Below are positions 6,440 to 14,997 of a stretch of DNA of 64,000 bases, in pieces. The DNA lies in NCBI RefSeq assembly GCF_014646895.1, contig NZ_BMOD01000016.1, positions 1-64,000 of the forward strand. Reading direction: 5' to 3'. The translations under genes and the position numbers were made by a program. The notes beneath the pieces were generated by a model. The model made no database searches. It was given only the letters and a program-made list of their open reading frames with translations, and was not told where the DNA came from. The DNA is from Deinococcus roseus. GTDB lineage: Bacteria > Deinococcota > Deinococci > Deinococcales > Deinococcaceae. Position 1 is the first letter of the stretch. Every line of letters starts with the position of its first letter.

Positions 6440-7781
6440 AGAACCCCAGTCCAATCAGCAAAAGTCCCAGCAGCCCAAACAGCACCTTCCAGCCGGTTCT
6501 GGCCCGTCCAAACAGGGTCAGGAGCAGCAGCGCACCTGCAATCCACCAGAAATAACCCAGGGCTCTGGCAGGATTCTGAATGTCCTTGCCGTCTATCACG
6601 GCTTGCAGGGCTTCTTCAAAAGGCCGCAACGGGTGAGGAGGCACCGTGCTTTCTGAAAGGGTGAGGTCTGCGTAGATGGCTCCAGACTGGTACTGGTTTT
6701 CCATGGGATCTTTTGAACCTGCTTTGAGCTTCTCTCCCAGTTGCCTCAGGGTTTCAGGAGAACCGTCCTCCACCCAGGGCATCAGAGCGAGAAAGCCCGC
6801 TCTGGGCTCGGTCATGATGTAAGACTGCTGCTGTTTGAAGGTGTCTGCTTTGCCCACAATGGCACTCTGTCCATCAAAGCTGACCTCAAACAGGTTGCCC
6901 ACCACCATGGGATTGACCGCATACTGGATCACCTTGCTGTTTTGCACCACGGCCCAGCTGCTGTCCAGCCAGGCTTCGGGCTGGGGTCGCCGGGTGGAGG
7001 TGCCGTGTTCGGTGCCAGTCCATTCGGTGGCGTTGGCATCAGGCTGCAGGAAAACGGTGGTTCCAGTGCGTTCCAGCTGCGCAATCACGTCGGGTTTGAA
7101 GGCGTCCAGGCTGGTGGCCACCCCAATGTCTCCCACAGGGGTGGGAACGGTGATGAGGTCTTGCAGTTTGCCATCCACCATGCCCAGCGGGTATTCATCT
7201 GCAGTGAGGTGCACCTTGTCCCAGGCCCCCAGCACCTTGCCTTCCGGGCTGAGCAAAACCGCCTGATTGTAAAGCTCAGGAGAAGCCATCATGACCCGGT
7301 TGTTCTCTTGCTTCAGGTGAACATGCACACTGCTGCCGCACAGCAGATACACCCCATGTTCTTTTGCCAGTTCAGCACAGGTCCTGAGGTACAGCGGCAT
7401 GTTGTCCGGGGCCAGAGAGAGCATCAGGCCCTGCACGATGTTGACTTTCTGGGTCAGGGCAAAATAGGCGCTTTCCGGGAGGTGTTTGATCAGGCTGGCC
7501 ACCAGAGCAAGCTGCAAACTGGGGGCTTTCTGGGCCAGCACAGACCCGCGCACAGCCAGGGGCAAACCATTGAGTTCGGTGAGCACCACCAGATTGGGAT
7601 GCTGGGGATCAAAGTTGGTCCGGGCCAGCACCAGTTGCGAATGCATCCACTTCTGGAAGGTTTCTGCGGACTGGTACACCGGGACATCCCAACTGGGTTG
7701 CAGGGCATGAACCCTGAATTCTCTGGCCTGAGCTGTGCCCATGAAAACCCCCAGGGTCAATAAGATTTGAATTGCACGCAC
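6438..7781 (-). CDS. secreted/membrane carbon-nitrogen hydrolase-like protein
   Basis: A 447-residue protein with a signal peptide ending near AQA and two hydrophobic helices at the C-terminus (YFWWIAGALLLLTLFG; VLFGLLGLLLIGLGF), so the catalytic domain should face outside. The core resembles the nitrilase superfamily: VLTELNG holds the expected Glu, GAWDKVHL the Lys. The third catalytic position, normally Cys, reads ATSLDAFKPD, with Ser where Cys would be expected. It may therefore be a non-classical or inactive hydrolase. Substrate unknown. Confidence 0.65.
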   Translation of the reverse strand: MRAIQILLTLGVFMGTAQAREFRVHALQPSWDVPVYQSAETFQKWMHSQLVLARTNFDPQHPNLVVLTELNGLPLAVRGSVLAQKAPSLQLALVASLIKHLPESAYFALTQKVNIVQGLMLSLAPDNMPLYLRTCAELAKEHGVYLLCGSSVHVHLKQENNRVMMASPELYNQAVLLSPEGKVLGAWDKVHLTADEYPLGMVDGKLQDLITVPTPVGDIGVATSLDAFKPDVIAQLERTGTTVFLQPDANATEWTGTEHGTSTRRPQPEAWLDSSWAVVQNSKVIQYAVNPMVVGNLFEVSFDGQSAIVGKADTFKQQQSYIMTEPRAGFLALMPWVEDGSPETLRQLGEKLKAGSKDPMENQYQSGAIYADLTLSESTVPPHPLRPFEEALQAVIDGKDIQNPARALGYFWWIAGALLLLTLFGRARTGWKVLFGLLGLLLIGLGF

Positions 7782-7792
7782 ACCTTCAACAT

Positions 7793-7818
7793 AACAAAAA
7801 ACCCACCCCGAAGGGTGG
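7793..7818 (-). terminator. rho-independent terminator of rpsO
   Basis: The stem CCCACCC/GGGTGGG with a four-base loop is followed on the minus strand by six T residues. Confidence 0.85.
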
Positions 7819-7878
7819 GCAAAGTTTCCAAAGAAACTGAATTTTTAGACTGACTTGACCCGGTTGACTTGACCCGGC

Positions 7879-8157
7879 TTACTTGACCTGGGTGTGACCG
7901 CGGCGGATGCCCAGTTTGTCGGTGAGTTCAATGTAACCATTGAAGTCACTGCGCTCCAGGTAACGCAGCAGGCGGCGGCGCTGGCCGACCATCATCTGCA
8001 GGCCGCGCTGGCCGTGCTTGTCTTTCTGGTTGACGTTCAGGTGGCCAGAAAGGTTGTTGATGCGGGCGGTGAGGATGGCGATCTGCACTGCGGTGCTGCC
8101 GGTGTCGCCTTCTTTGGTTGCGTACTGCTGGATCACTTCGGTTTTGTTGATGCTCAT
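7879..8157 (-). CDS. rpsO: 30S ribosomal protein S15
   Basis: S15 binds the central domain of 16S rRNA. The 92-residue protein is full length and shows GDTGSTAVQIA, LSGHL, KDKHGQRGLQMMVGQRRRLLRYL and the C-terminal YIELTDKLGIRR. The ATG at 8157 has GGAG eight bases upstream. An upstream in-frame extension has no ribosome site and was not used. A promoter with 17-base spacing lies 70-100 bases upstream. Confidence 0.97.
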   Translation of the reverse strand: MSINKTEVIQQYATKEGDTGSTAVQIAILTARINNLSGHLNVNQKDKHGQRGLQMMVGQRRRLLRYLERSDFNGYIELTDKLGIRRGHTQVK

Positions 8158-8229
8158 GGTTGTTTCTCCATATTGTGAAGTCTCGACATGCAAAGCCCGC
8201 CAATTGGCACCCTGCAAGCGACAGGAACA

Positions 8230-8258
8230 AAGGTAACATGAATCCGATGTGCTGTAAA
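8230..8258 (-). promoter_or_regulatory. rpsO promoter
   Basis: TTTACA (8258-8253), a 17-base spacer ending in TG-T, and TACCTT (8235-8230) make a good promoter with a leader of about 65 bases. Just upstream, at 8303-8318, is a perfect 16-bp palindrome AGGGTACCGGTACCCT of unknown role. Confidence 0.6.
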
Positions 8259-8329
8259 GGGTTCTGTCCGGCAAAACACTTAGACAAAAAACTGTCACCC
8301 CCAGGGTACCGGTACCCTTCAAGCAGCGA

Positions 8330-8352
8330 AAAAGCCCTCCTCAGGGCTTTTT
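8330..8352 (-). terminator. rho-independent terminator after the phosphatase gene
   Basis: AAAAAGCCCT/AGGGCTTTTT around a CCTC loop gives a T-run on either strand. It serves the minus-strand phosphatase gene ending at 8395. Confidence 0.8.
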
Positions 8353-8394
8353 AATTCGTCTCGACAGATTCCCTGATCTGGTGACAGATGTAAC

Positions 8395-8871
8395 TCAGGT
8401 GTAACCCAAAGCTTCAGAAAAATGCGTGCCTTGCTGCTGATCGATCAGGCGGATGAGCAACGGATTGGGAGCAGCCTGTTTGCGCACCTTCCTGAGGATC
8501 TGCACCAGTTCACGTTCGGGTTTCTGGGGATCCAGCAGGTGCATCACCAGCAAAGCCACCGCAGTGGAACGGCTGGTGCCCACCTGACAGTGCACATGCA
8601 CCTTGCGAATCCTGGTTTTTTCTTCTTCCAGAAAAGCTTTTACTGCTTCAAGGTGCTGCACAGTGGGTGGGTCACTGCCCGCCAGATTTTCAAAAGTGTC
8701 CGAAAATTTCAGAACCATCACTTCTGCATTGCTTTGCAATACTGCTCTGGGGGGCGCATGGTCTGGATCATTGATGGAGATGATGTGGCTCACCCCCCTG
8801 AGTTGCAGGTCATGGATGCCTGAAACACTGATCTTTTTTGAAATGGGCAGGGCTGAACGTTTCCAGAACAT
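8395..8871 (-). CDS. dual-specificity/tyrosine phosphatase-like protein
   Basis: A 158-residue cytosolic protein with the Cys-dependent phosphatase signature HCQVGTSRS (HCx5R), which supplies the nucleophilic Cys and phosphate-binding Arg. Upstream, HIISINDPDH resembles the general-acid loop region of dual-specificity phosphatases. Length fits a single catalytic domain. The start region (MFWKRSALPISK) is the longest ATG option, with no strong ribosome site. Substrate cannot be told. The terminator downstream shows it is transcribed alone. Confidence 0.75.
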   Translation of the reverse strand: MFWKRSALPISKKISVSGIHDLQLRGVSHIISINDPDHAPPRAVLQSNAEVMVLKFSDTFENLAGSDPPTVQHLEAVKAFLEEEKTRIRKVHVHCQVGTSRSTAVALLVMHLLDPQKPERELVQILRKVRKQAAPNPLLIRLIDQQQGTHFSEALGYT

Positions 8872-8954
8872 GGCCTTCCTTGTCCATCAAATGAAGCTGT
8901 GATTTTCTGCAATTTCACTGTCATGGTGCAGAAATAACCCGTATTGCTTACAGC

Positions 8955-8983
8955 TTGACAAAAAAGCAATTTGTACATATCAT
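8955..8983 (+). promoter_or_regulatory. promoter of tRNA-Leu
   Basis: TTGACA (8955-8960) and TATCAT (8978-8983) are separated by 17 bases. The -10 ends 12 bases before the mature tRNA 5' end. Confidence 0.85.
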
Positions 8984-8994
8984 ACTTCTTGCCC

Positions 8995-9082
<88 letters not shown>

Positions 9083-9090
9083 GAAATTTC

Positions 9091-9117
9091 AGGCTCCTGC
9101 AAAGGGGCCTTTTTCTT
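9091..9117 (+). terminator. terminator of tRNA-Leu
   Basis: AGGCTCC/GGGGCCT stem with one T-G pair is followed by TTTTTCTTTTT. Confidence 0.82.
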
Positions 9118-9197
9118 TTTATGTTCTTTCAGCAAGCTTTCTCAGACAGAAAGCGGACCGATTCGGCCAAAGCAGCAAAGCCTGAAAAACCAGCACC

Positions 9198-9203
9198 TAC
9201 ACT
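9198..9203 (+). promoter_or_regulatory. -10 box of the leaderless DJ-1/PfpI gene
   Basis: TACACT ends six bases before the ATG at 9210. This favours that ATG over the in-frame GTG at 9204. Confidence 0.6.
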
Positions 9204-9209
9204 GTGTTC

Positions 9210-9815
9210 ATGAAAACCGTGGGCATCTACATTTTTGACGAAGCCGAAGTGATGGATTTCAGCGCCCCCTTCGAGGCTTTCAGTGTAGCCAACCGCCTGA
9301 AAAATCGCCTGGGAGAACCTGAACCCTATCAGGTGTTGCTGGTTGCTGAAAAACCCGAAACCATTAAAGCCAGAAACCTCTTTCAGGTGTTGCCTCACTT
9401 TGATTTTGCCAACCATCCCAGACTGGATGTGCTGGTTGTGTCTGGTGGGGTGGTCACATCTGAATTGCAAAAACCCAGGGTGATCCAGTGGATCCAGGAG
9501 CAACACCAGCACACCGAAACCACGGCTTCCATTTGCACAGGCGCTTTCCTGCTGGCAGAAGCAGGCCTGCTGGACGGTAAACCTGCCACCACCCACTGGG
9601 AAGACCTGGCAGATTTGCAGGCCGCTTACCCCCAGGTGCAGGTCCAAGCAGAGGTGAACTTCACCCAGGAAGGCAAGGTGTTCACCTCTGCTGGAGTTTC
9701 AGCAGGCATGCTGCTCAGCCTGCACCTGATTGGACTGGACCACGGGATGGATTTTGCTGTTCGGGTGGCAAAACAGATTGAATTTCCTTTTGAACCTCAA
9801 AGGGAAACCGCTTAA
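9210..9815 (+). CDS. DJ-1/PfpI family protein (class I glutamine amidotransferase-like)
   Basis: A 201-residue cytosolic alpha/beta protein. The nucleophile elbow is ASICTGAFLLAEAGLLDG with the catalytic Cys, and the following ATTHWED carries the His. The N-terminus VGIYIFDEAEVMDFSAPFE is typical of the DJ-1/PfpI branch related to isonitrile hydratase and the N-terminal domain of AraC-type GATase1 regulators. There is no AraC domain here. The exact substrate is not predictable. Its stop codon overlaps the stop of the convergent peptidase gene through a shared TTAA. Confidence 0.85.
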   Translation: MKTVGIYIFDEAEVMDFSAPFEAFSVANRLKNRLGEPEPYQVLLVAEKPETIKARNLFQVLPHFDFANHPRLDVLVVSGGVVTSELQKPRVIQWIQEQHQHTETTASICTGAFLLAEAGLLDGKPATTHWEDLADLQAAYPQVQVQAEVNFTQEGKVFTSAGVSAGMLLSLHLIGLDHGMDFAVRVAKQIEFPFEPQRETA

Positions 9816-11176
9816 AGCCGGGCCAGTTCGTCCATCAGTTTCAGGCCAAATTCGATGCCCTTTTCAAAGTGGGCAATCACGATGTTCTCGTTGGGGGCAT
9901 GCACCCGGGAAGCGTGGTTGCCAATTCCAGCAGCAATCACCGGCAGCCCAATCGCCTCAATAAAAGGATGCATTGGGCCGCTGCCTGCACTGCTGGGGTG
10001 CAGCACCGCTTCCTTGCCATGCACCTCTGCAGCCACTTTCAAGGCCAGTTGCACAAAAGGATGGGCCACATCGCTGCGGGCGGGGTGCTCATGGCTTTCC
10101 AGCTCAATGACCTCAATGTCTGCCAGATTGTGATGTGCCAGATGGGCTTTTAAAAGTTCCAGCACCCGCTCTGGGGTCTGGTCGGGCACCAGGCGGAAAT
10201 CGATTTTGGCAAATCCCTCTGCAGGAAGCACCGTCTTGCTGCCTGCCTCGCCGTAACCCCCATGGAAGCCGTTGACATTCAAGCAGGGCTCGAAGACCAG
10301 ACGCTGGTAGTAACCTGCGCCAGACACCTCTTGCAGAAAGCCTTTGATGCCATAAGCCTGCTGGACAGCTTTGCTTTCATCGGGGATGCGCTGGACCGCG
10401 TCAAGATCTGCTGCTGAAGGTGCCCTCACATCGTCATAAAAGCCGTCGATGGTGACTTTGCCGGTTTCATCCCGCAGGCTGGCAATCGCTTTTGAAAGTT
10501 TGTAGAGGGGGTTGTCCACCACTGCACCCAGACTGGAGTGCAAATCTGAATCAGAGACTTTTGCCCTCAGTTCCAGGCAGATGATGCCCTTCAGGCCTGC
10601 ATAAATCACAGGTCTGCCCTGTGGGTCAATGCTGCCAAATTCCCACCAGCACCCATCGGCCCCCAGTTCCTCTGCATGGGCATGCACGAAAGGAGACAGG
10701 CTGGGGCTGCCAATTTCCTCTTCGCCTTCCAGAAGCCATTTGATCTTGAGGGGGAGTGTGCCCCCATGCTGGGCTTTCAAGGCCCGCACTGCAGCCAGAC
10801 GGGAAATGAATTCTCCCTTGTCGTCGCTGATGCCCCGACCATACAGCCGTCCATCCCGCTCGGTGGCTTCAAAAGGAGGGGAATCCCAGAGTTCCAGCGG
10901 GGTTTCGGGCTGCACATCGTAATGGTTGTAAATCAGCAGGGTTCTGGGGCCTTCTCCGGCCTCTGCCACCAGAATGGGAGCCACCTCTCCTGGGTAAGAC
11001 TGCACAGTGAAGCCTTCTGCTTGCAGCAGTTCACCAACATGGTGGGCCGTTTCGGCCAGCATGCGGCCCTGGGCTGAAACGGATTCCAGACGGACCAGAT
11101 CCGCCAGATCCTGGCGGGCCTGATCGATGAACGGTTGCAGGTCTGGCCTGCTGTCTTGATGGTGTGGGTTTTGCAT
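9812..11176 (-). CDS. M20 family metallopeptidase (dipeptidase)
   Basis: A 454-residue di-zinc exopeptidase. Metal-binding motifs are visible as IYNHYDVQP, the downstream catalytic Asp, GRGISDDKGEF with the bridging Asp, and LLEGEEEIGSP with the catalytic Glu pair; the lid domain lies around residues 205-330. The family removes amino-terminal residues or cleaves dipeptides in the cytosol. I placed the start at ATG 11176 because TATGCT ends six bases upstream on the minus strand, a leaderless start; an upstream in-frame extension is not needed by the family. The 3' end overlaps the convergent PfpI gene by four bases. Confidence 0.9.
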   Translation of the reverse strand: MQNPHHQDSRPDLQPFIDQARQDLADLVRLESVSAQGRMLAETAHHVGELLQAEGFTVQSYPGEVAPILVAEAGEGPRTLLIYNHYDVQPETPLELWDSPPFEATERDGRLYGRGISDDKGEFISRLAAVRALKAQHGGTLPLKIKWLLEGEEEIGSPSLSPFVHAHAEELGADGCWWEFGSIDPQGRPVIYAGLKGIICLELRAKVSDSDLHSSLGAVVDNPLYKLSKAIASLRDETGKVTIDGFYDDVRAPSAADLDAVQRIPDESKAVQQAYGIKGFLQEVSGAGYYQRLVFEPCLNVNGFHGGYGEAGSKTVLPAEGFAKIDFRLVPDQTPERVLELLKAHLAHHNLADIEVIELESHEHPARSDVAHPFVQLALKVAAEVHGKEAVLHPSSAGSGPMHPFIEAIGLPVIAAGIGNHASRVHAPNENIVIAHFEKGIEFGLKLMDELARL

Positions 11177-11182
11177 GGCCGT

Positions 11183-11188
11183 AGCATA
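11183..11188 (-). promoter_or_regulatory. -10 box of the leaderless peptidase gene
   Basis: TATGCT is followed by ACGGCC and the ATG at 11176. Confidence 0.6.
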
Positions 11189-11225
11189 ACCCCGTGCAGC
11201 AAGCTGCACACATGAGCTAAAAAAC

Positions 11226-11939
11226 CTATGGACGGCAGGCGTGATCGGGTGGTAGCAAATTCACCGGGTTGCTTTTTGCTCTGGCTTTCAGTTCCTCGGT
11301 GGCCTGGTCTGCCCGTTCGCTGCCCAGCCAGGGCACCCAGTAGGCATGCATGGTGTCCAGCACCCACTCCAGCGGAAAAACCTCATGCAGATTGGGGGCG
11401 TAGATCAGCAGGTCCATGCTGGTGACAGGGCCTCCGTCCGGGCCACCCACAGGCTGGTGGTATTCGATGTCCAGTTGTTTGAACCCCATCTGGGTGAACA
11501 CCTTGCGCCGCCCGCAGGGATCAAAACCGTAAGCTTTCTCCTGGGCCAGTTCTTCTTCTGTCAGGCGCTCAGGGGCCACAACATCAATGAAAACCGCTCT
11601 GGGTGGGGCCTTTGCCACTTCGGTGAGGGTGTCCCAGCGGGCCTGGTGCAGGGCTTTTGCCACCCCTTTGCCACGGGCCTCTGCATCCACGGCCATGATG
11701 CTGGAAAAACCAGCGTGCGCTGGCGGCAAGTAATGAAAGACCGATCCTCCCAGCACTTTGTCATCTTCCACGGCCACCAGCAAAACATCGTTGCGGTGGG
11801 GACTGGGGTTTTGCATCATCTGTTTGATCACCCACATGGGAATCAGCATGTCCGGGTCAAAGTAAGCTCGGGTTTGCAGTTCACCAAATTCGTCAATTCT
11901 CGGATCGTTCCAGTCAGTGATTCTGACAATTTCCAACAT
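11226..11939 (-). CDS. GNAT-family N-acetyltransferase
   Basis: A 237-residue GNAT protein. DVLLVAVEDDKVLGGSVFHY forms the central strands, and MAVDAEARGKGVAKALHQ is the acetyl-CoA pyrophosphate-binding loop (RxxGxA-type). YGFDPCGRRKVFTQMGFKQL matches the late beta strand and the usual Gly-Phe of GNATs. The roughly 50 C-terminal residues (PLEWVLDTMHAYW onward) are extra and unassigned. Substrate unknown. TACTTT ends six bases before the ATG on the minus strand, so the transcript is probably leaderless. Confidence 0.82.
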   Translation of the reverse strand: MLEIVRITDWNDPRIDEFGELQTRAYFDPDMLIPMWVIKQMMQNPSPHRNDVLLVAVEDDKVLGGSVFHYLPPAHAGFSSIMAVDAEARGKGVAKALHQARWDTLTEVAKAPPRAVFIDVVAPERLTEEELAQEKAYGFDPCGRRKVFTQMGFKQLDIEYHQPVGGPDGGPVTSMDLLIYAPNLHEVFPLEWVLDTMHAYWVPWLGSERADQATEELKARAKSNPVNLLPPDHACRP

Positions 11940-11945
11940 GCTCTA

Positions 11946-11951
11946 AAAGTA
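11946..11951 (-). promoter_or_regulatory. -10 box of the leaderless acetyltransferase gene
   Basis: TACTTT is followed by six bases (TAGAGC) and the ATG at 11939. Confidence 0.5.
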
Positions 11952-12021
11952 CCTGAAAGGCTTCAGGAAGATTAAAGGAAAAACCCCAATCGAAGGAGTA
12001 CCGTAAAGACCAGGTGAACAA

Positions 12022-12759
12022 ATGAAGCAAGATTCCCCACAATTACTGGTCGGTTTACTCTTACTCAGCATTGCCCTGGTCGTGTGTGCTTACATCGGGG
12101 TGTCGGGCTTCAGGGACATCAAAAAAGCAGACGACATCATCACGGTGACCGGCTCCACCAAAAAAGACATCACCTCAAATTATGTGATCTGGGATTTTTC
12201 AATCAGCAACCAGGGCACGGACCTGCAGGCCCTCTACAGCGAACTGTCCACCAGCATCAAGGCCGTGGACGCTTTCCTGAAAACCCAGAACTTGCCCACC
12301 GAAGAACTGGTGCAGGATGCCGTGTCCACCGAACCCACCACCTTCTACAACAAAGATGCCAATGGTCAGGACATCAGCGTTGCCGGGTACATCCTGCACA
12401 AACACTACCAGTTGCGCTCTTCTGATGTGAAAAAAATCGTGTCCATCAACCAGGCGGCCAGCAGCCTGATTTCCAGAGGCATTCCTCTGGTCTCCAGTCC
12501 TTTGCAGTACCTGTACACGGACCTGCCCACCCTGCGCATGAACCTGCTTGAGGAAGCCACCAAAGATGCCAAAGAGCGGGCCATGGCCATGGTGAAAAGC
12601 ACCGGGAGCCAGCTTGGGGCCATGAAAAGCGCCCGCATGGGGGTCTTTCAGATCACCCCCCGGTTCACCACCCAGGTGGACGATTACGGTTCTTACGACA
12701 CCACCAGCCTGGAAAAAGACGTGACTGCAGTGGTCACGGTCAGCTTCGCTGTGCAGTGA
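12022..12759 (+). CDS. SIMPL (DUF541) domain protein, membrane-anchored
   Basis: A 245-residue protein with one N-terminal hydrophobic helix (LLVGLLLLSIALVVCAYIGV) acting as a signal anchor. A SIMPL domain follows: ITVTGSTKKDI, WDFSISNQG, the middle helices AVDAFLKTQ, and LLEEATKDAKERAMAMVKSTGSQLG near the C-terminal half. The family is extracytoplasmic, forms oligomers in known examples and has no established enzyme activity. A GGAGTACCG site about 25 bases upstream is far for a ribosome site, so translation initiation is not obvious. Confidence 0.85.
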   Translation: MKQDSPQLLVGLLLLSIALVVCAYIGVSGFRDIKKADDIITVTGSTKKDITSNYVIWDFSISNQGTDLQALYSELSTSIKAVDAFLKTQNLPTEELVQDAVSTEPTTFYNKDANGQDISVAGYILHKHYQLRSSDVKKIVSINQAASSLISRGIPLVSSPLQYLYTDLPTLRMNLLEEATKDAKERAMAMVKSTGSQLGAMKSARMGVFQITPRFTTQVDDYGSYDTTSLEKDVTAVVTVSFAVQ

Positions 12760-12790
12760 TTGCAGAGCGGTCAGCAATCAGCCGTCAGTA

Positions 12791-12822
12791 AAAAGCACAA
12801 AAGCACAAAAGCACAAAAGCAT
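12791..12822 (+). repeat. short tandem repeat, 8-bp unit x4
   Basis: AAAAGCAC repeats three times and then AAAAGCAT. It lies 31 bases past the SIMPL gene and before the terminator. No coding role is visible. Confidence 0.85.
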
Positions 12823-12845
12823 TCTGAAACAGACCATTCAAAAAG

Positions 12846-12869
12846 AAGGAGGGAAGCATCCCTCCTTTT
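12846..12869. terminator. bidirectional terminator between SIMPL and peptidase genes
   Basis: AAGGAGGGA/TCCCTCCTT with an AGCA loop is followed by TT on the plus strand and TTCTTTTT on the minus strand. Confidence 0.85.
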
Positions 12870-12903
12870 CTCTGCTGGGCAGTTTCAGGTTGTGCAGCAG
12901 CAA

Positions 12904-14922
12904 TCACTGCAGTTCTTGCCACAGGAAGCTGTAGACCAGGGCCTGCCAGTGGGCCGTCTGCTGGTTGTTGGCCGAGCCTGCGTGTCCTCCCTCGGTGTTC
13001 TCGTAGTACAACACATCATGGCCTGCTTCTTTCAGGCGGGCCACCATCTTGCGGGCATGGGCAGGATGCACCCGGTCATCGCGGGTGGAACTCAGGTAAA
13101 AGGTGCGAGGGTAAGGCTGCTCTGCAGCCGTTTTGACGTTGTGGTAGGGACTGTACTGGCTCAGGAAGTTCCAGTCCTCGGTTTCAGGGTCGCCGTATTC
13201 TGCCACCCAGCTTGCCCCGGCCAGCAGCTTGTGGTACCTGAACATGTCCGTCAGGGGCACCTCCGACACCACCGCTTTGAAGAGTTCCGGGCGCTGGGTC
13301 AGCATCACGCTGGTCAAGAGGCCTCCGTTGCTGCCTCCCCGAATGCCCAGGTGCTCAGGTGAAGTCACTCCACGCCGGATCAGGTCTTCTGCAATGGCAA
13401 TGAAATCTTCATAGGCTTTCTGGCGGTTTTCCCGCAGGACAGCCTGGTGCCACATGGGGCCATATTCGCTGCCTCCACGGATGTTGGACAGCACATACAC
13501 TCCGCCTTTGCTGAGCCATCCCAGGCCCAGTCCTGAGCTGTAACTGGGCATCAGGGCGTGTTCAAATCCGCCATAGCCATACAGCAAGGTGGGATGCTGA
13601 CCCGTAAGGGGCAAGTGGGCTGGAGCCACCTGAAAATAAGGAATCTGGGTGCCATCCTTGCTGGTCGCGAAGTGCTGTTCCACCACCAGACCCTGGGTGT
13701 CAAAACGGTGCGGGTTGGATTTCAACACTTCAGCATCCCCCTCCGGGGTCATTCTGAGCAGGGTGGTGGGGGTGAGGAAACCCGTCACGGTCATGAAAAA
13801 AGCATCGCTGCTGTCTGGATCCTCTGCCCAGAGGTTGATTCTGGCGAGGGCGGGCACCTCGATCTGCTGTCTGTTCCAGCCTTGCAGGGTTCTGGAGAAA
13901 GCATGAACCTCGCTGCGCACATGGTGCAATGCCGTGATCAGGATGTGGGTGCTGGTGGCGGTCAGGCTTTGCAGAGACATGCCTGCAGGTGGAGCAAAAA
14001 GCAGATCATAAGCAGGGTCGGGCTGCAGGGCTTCTTGCAAAGGGGTAATGATCAGGCTGCCTGCCGTGAACGTCTGGTCCTGCTGGGTCCAGTCTTCTCG
14101 CAACCAGCACACCACCAGGTCATGAAAAAAGATGGACTCTGAACGGGGGGGTTTGTGGATGCGGTGCACCTGATTTTGCCAGTTGATGTGTAGTTCTGCA
14201 TCAAAAAAGTTCACCAGTTGCCGGATCACCTGGTACTGGTGGCCTCCGGTTTGCTCGGTGTAGGTCCAGATCCCTGCATCGGTGGGCTGGCCAGTGTGCA
14301 CTGCTGTGGCTTCCTGCAGGGGCTGTCCCCTGTGCCACACTCTGGTGATGTAGGGATACCCGGCCAGGGTTTTTTCCTGTTCATTCAGGGCACAGGTGAT
14401 CCACAGGGTGTCTCTGTCCTTCCAGCTGGCAGATTGCTTGTTTTCGGGGGCAAAGAAACCTTCTGCAAGAAAAGTTTTGCTTTGCAAATCAAATTCCCGC
14501 ATCACAGTGGCATCTGCTCCACCCCTGGAAAGAAAGACCAGCGCACGGTCTGGATCATCGGGACAGATCACGCTTTCTTGCCACACCCAGCTTTCCTGTT
14601 CCTGATTGGCCAGCACATCCACATCCAGCAACACTTCCCAGTCGGGTTGCTCCTGACGGTAAGACTGTGGGGTGGTTCTGCGCCAGATGCCTCTGGGGTG
14701 CTGGGCATCTTTCCAGAAGTTGTAGAACCACCCGTGGTGACAGTTCGGAATGGCAATGTTGTCGTTGCCATTCAAGGCTGTTTCAATCCTCTGCTGCAGG
14801 TTTTGAACCTCAGGCTGTTGTTCCAGCCAGGCAAGCTGCTGCCTCTGGGCATTCACCCACTGCTGGGCATTGGGGTCTTCAATCTCTTCCAACCATAGAT
14901 AAGGATCGTGCAATTCATTCAT
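12904..14922 (-). CDS. prolyl oligopeptidase family serine peptidase (S9A)
   Basis: A 672-residue cytosolic peptidase with the S9A two-domain plan. The N-terminus (DPYLWLEEIEDPNAQQWVNAQ) and beta-propeller (to about 400) precede an alpha/beta-hydrolase domain. The nucleophile is GGSNGG, the Asp lies in STRDDRVHP and the His in TEGGHAGS. VLSNIRGGSEYG is typical of the family. These enzymes cleave after Pro in short peptides. The ATG at 14922 has GAGG five bases upstream; a TTG codon precedes it in frame. The gene is monocistronic. Confidence 0.93.
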   Translation of the reverse strand: MNELHDPYLWLEEIEDPNAQQWVNAQRQQLAWLEQQPEVQNLQQRIETALNGNDNIAIPNCHHGWFYNFWKDAQHPRGIWRRTTPQSYRQEQPDWEVLLDVDVLANQEQESWVWQESVICPDDPDRALVFLSRGGADATVMREFDLQSKTFLAEGFFAPENKQSASWKDRDTLWITCALNEQEKTLAGYPYITRVWHRGQPLQEATAVHTGQPTDAGIWTYTEQTGGHQYQVIRQLVNFFDAELHINWQNQVHRIHKPPRSESIFFHDLVVCWLREDWTQQDQTFTAGSLIITPLQEALQPDPAYDLLFAPPAGMSLQSLTATSTHILITALHHVRSEVHAFSRTLQGWNRQQIEVPALARINLWAEDPDSSDAFFMTVTGFLTPTTLLRMTPEGDAEVLKSNPHRFDTQGLVVEQHFATSKDGTQIPYFQVAPAHLPLTGQHPTLLYGYGGFEHALMPSYSSGLGLGWLSKGGVYVLSNIRGGSEYGPMWHQAVLRENRQKAYEDFIAIAEDLIRRGVTSPEHLGIRGGSNGGLLTSVMLTQRPELFKAVVSEVPLTDMFRYHKLLAGASWVAEYGDPETEDWNFLSQYSPYHNVKTAAEQPYPRTFYLSSTRDDRVHPAHARKMVARLKEAGHDVLYYENTEGGHAGSANNQQTAHWQALVYSFLWQELQ

Positions 14923-14969
14923 CAAAACCTCGGGGACAGGGAGTGGCTTTCAACATACCGTTTTTCTGA

Positions 14970-14995
14970 AGGTTATCAACGACCCACGACCAACC
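14970..14995 (-). mobile_element. candidate right end of the TnpB element
   Basis: AAGGTT/AACCTT can form a hairpin just beyond the tnpB stop. In IS605-type elements this side carries the guide-RNA 3' end and the transposon right end. The boundary is not proven. Confidence 0.3.
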
Positions 14996-14997
14996 TT

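Noticed and set aside
12791..12822. Iteron-type origin repeats
   Set aside because: Only four 8-bp units and no replication gene, DnaA boxes or AT-rich unwinding region nearby.
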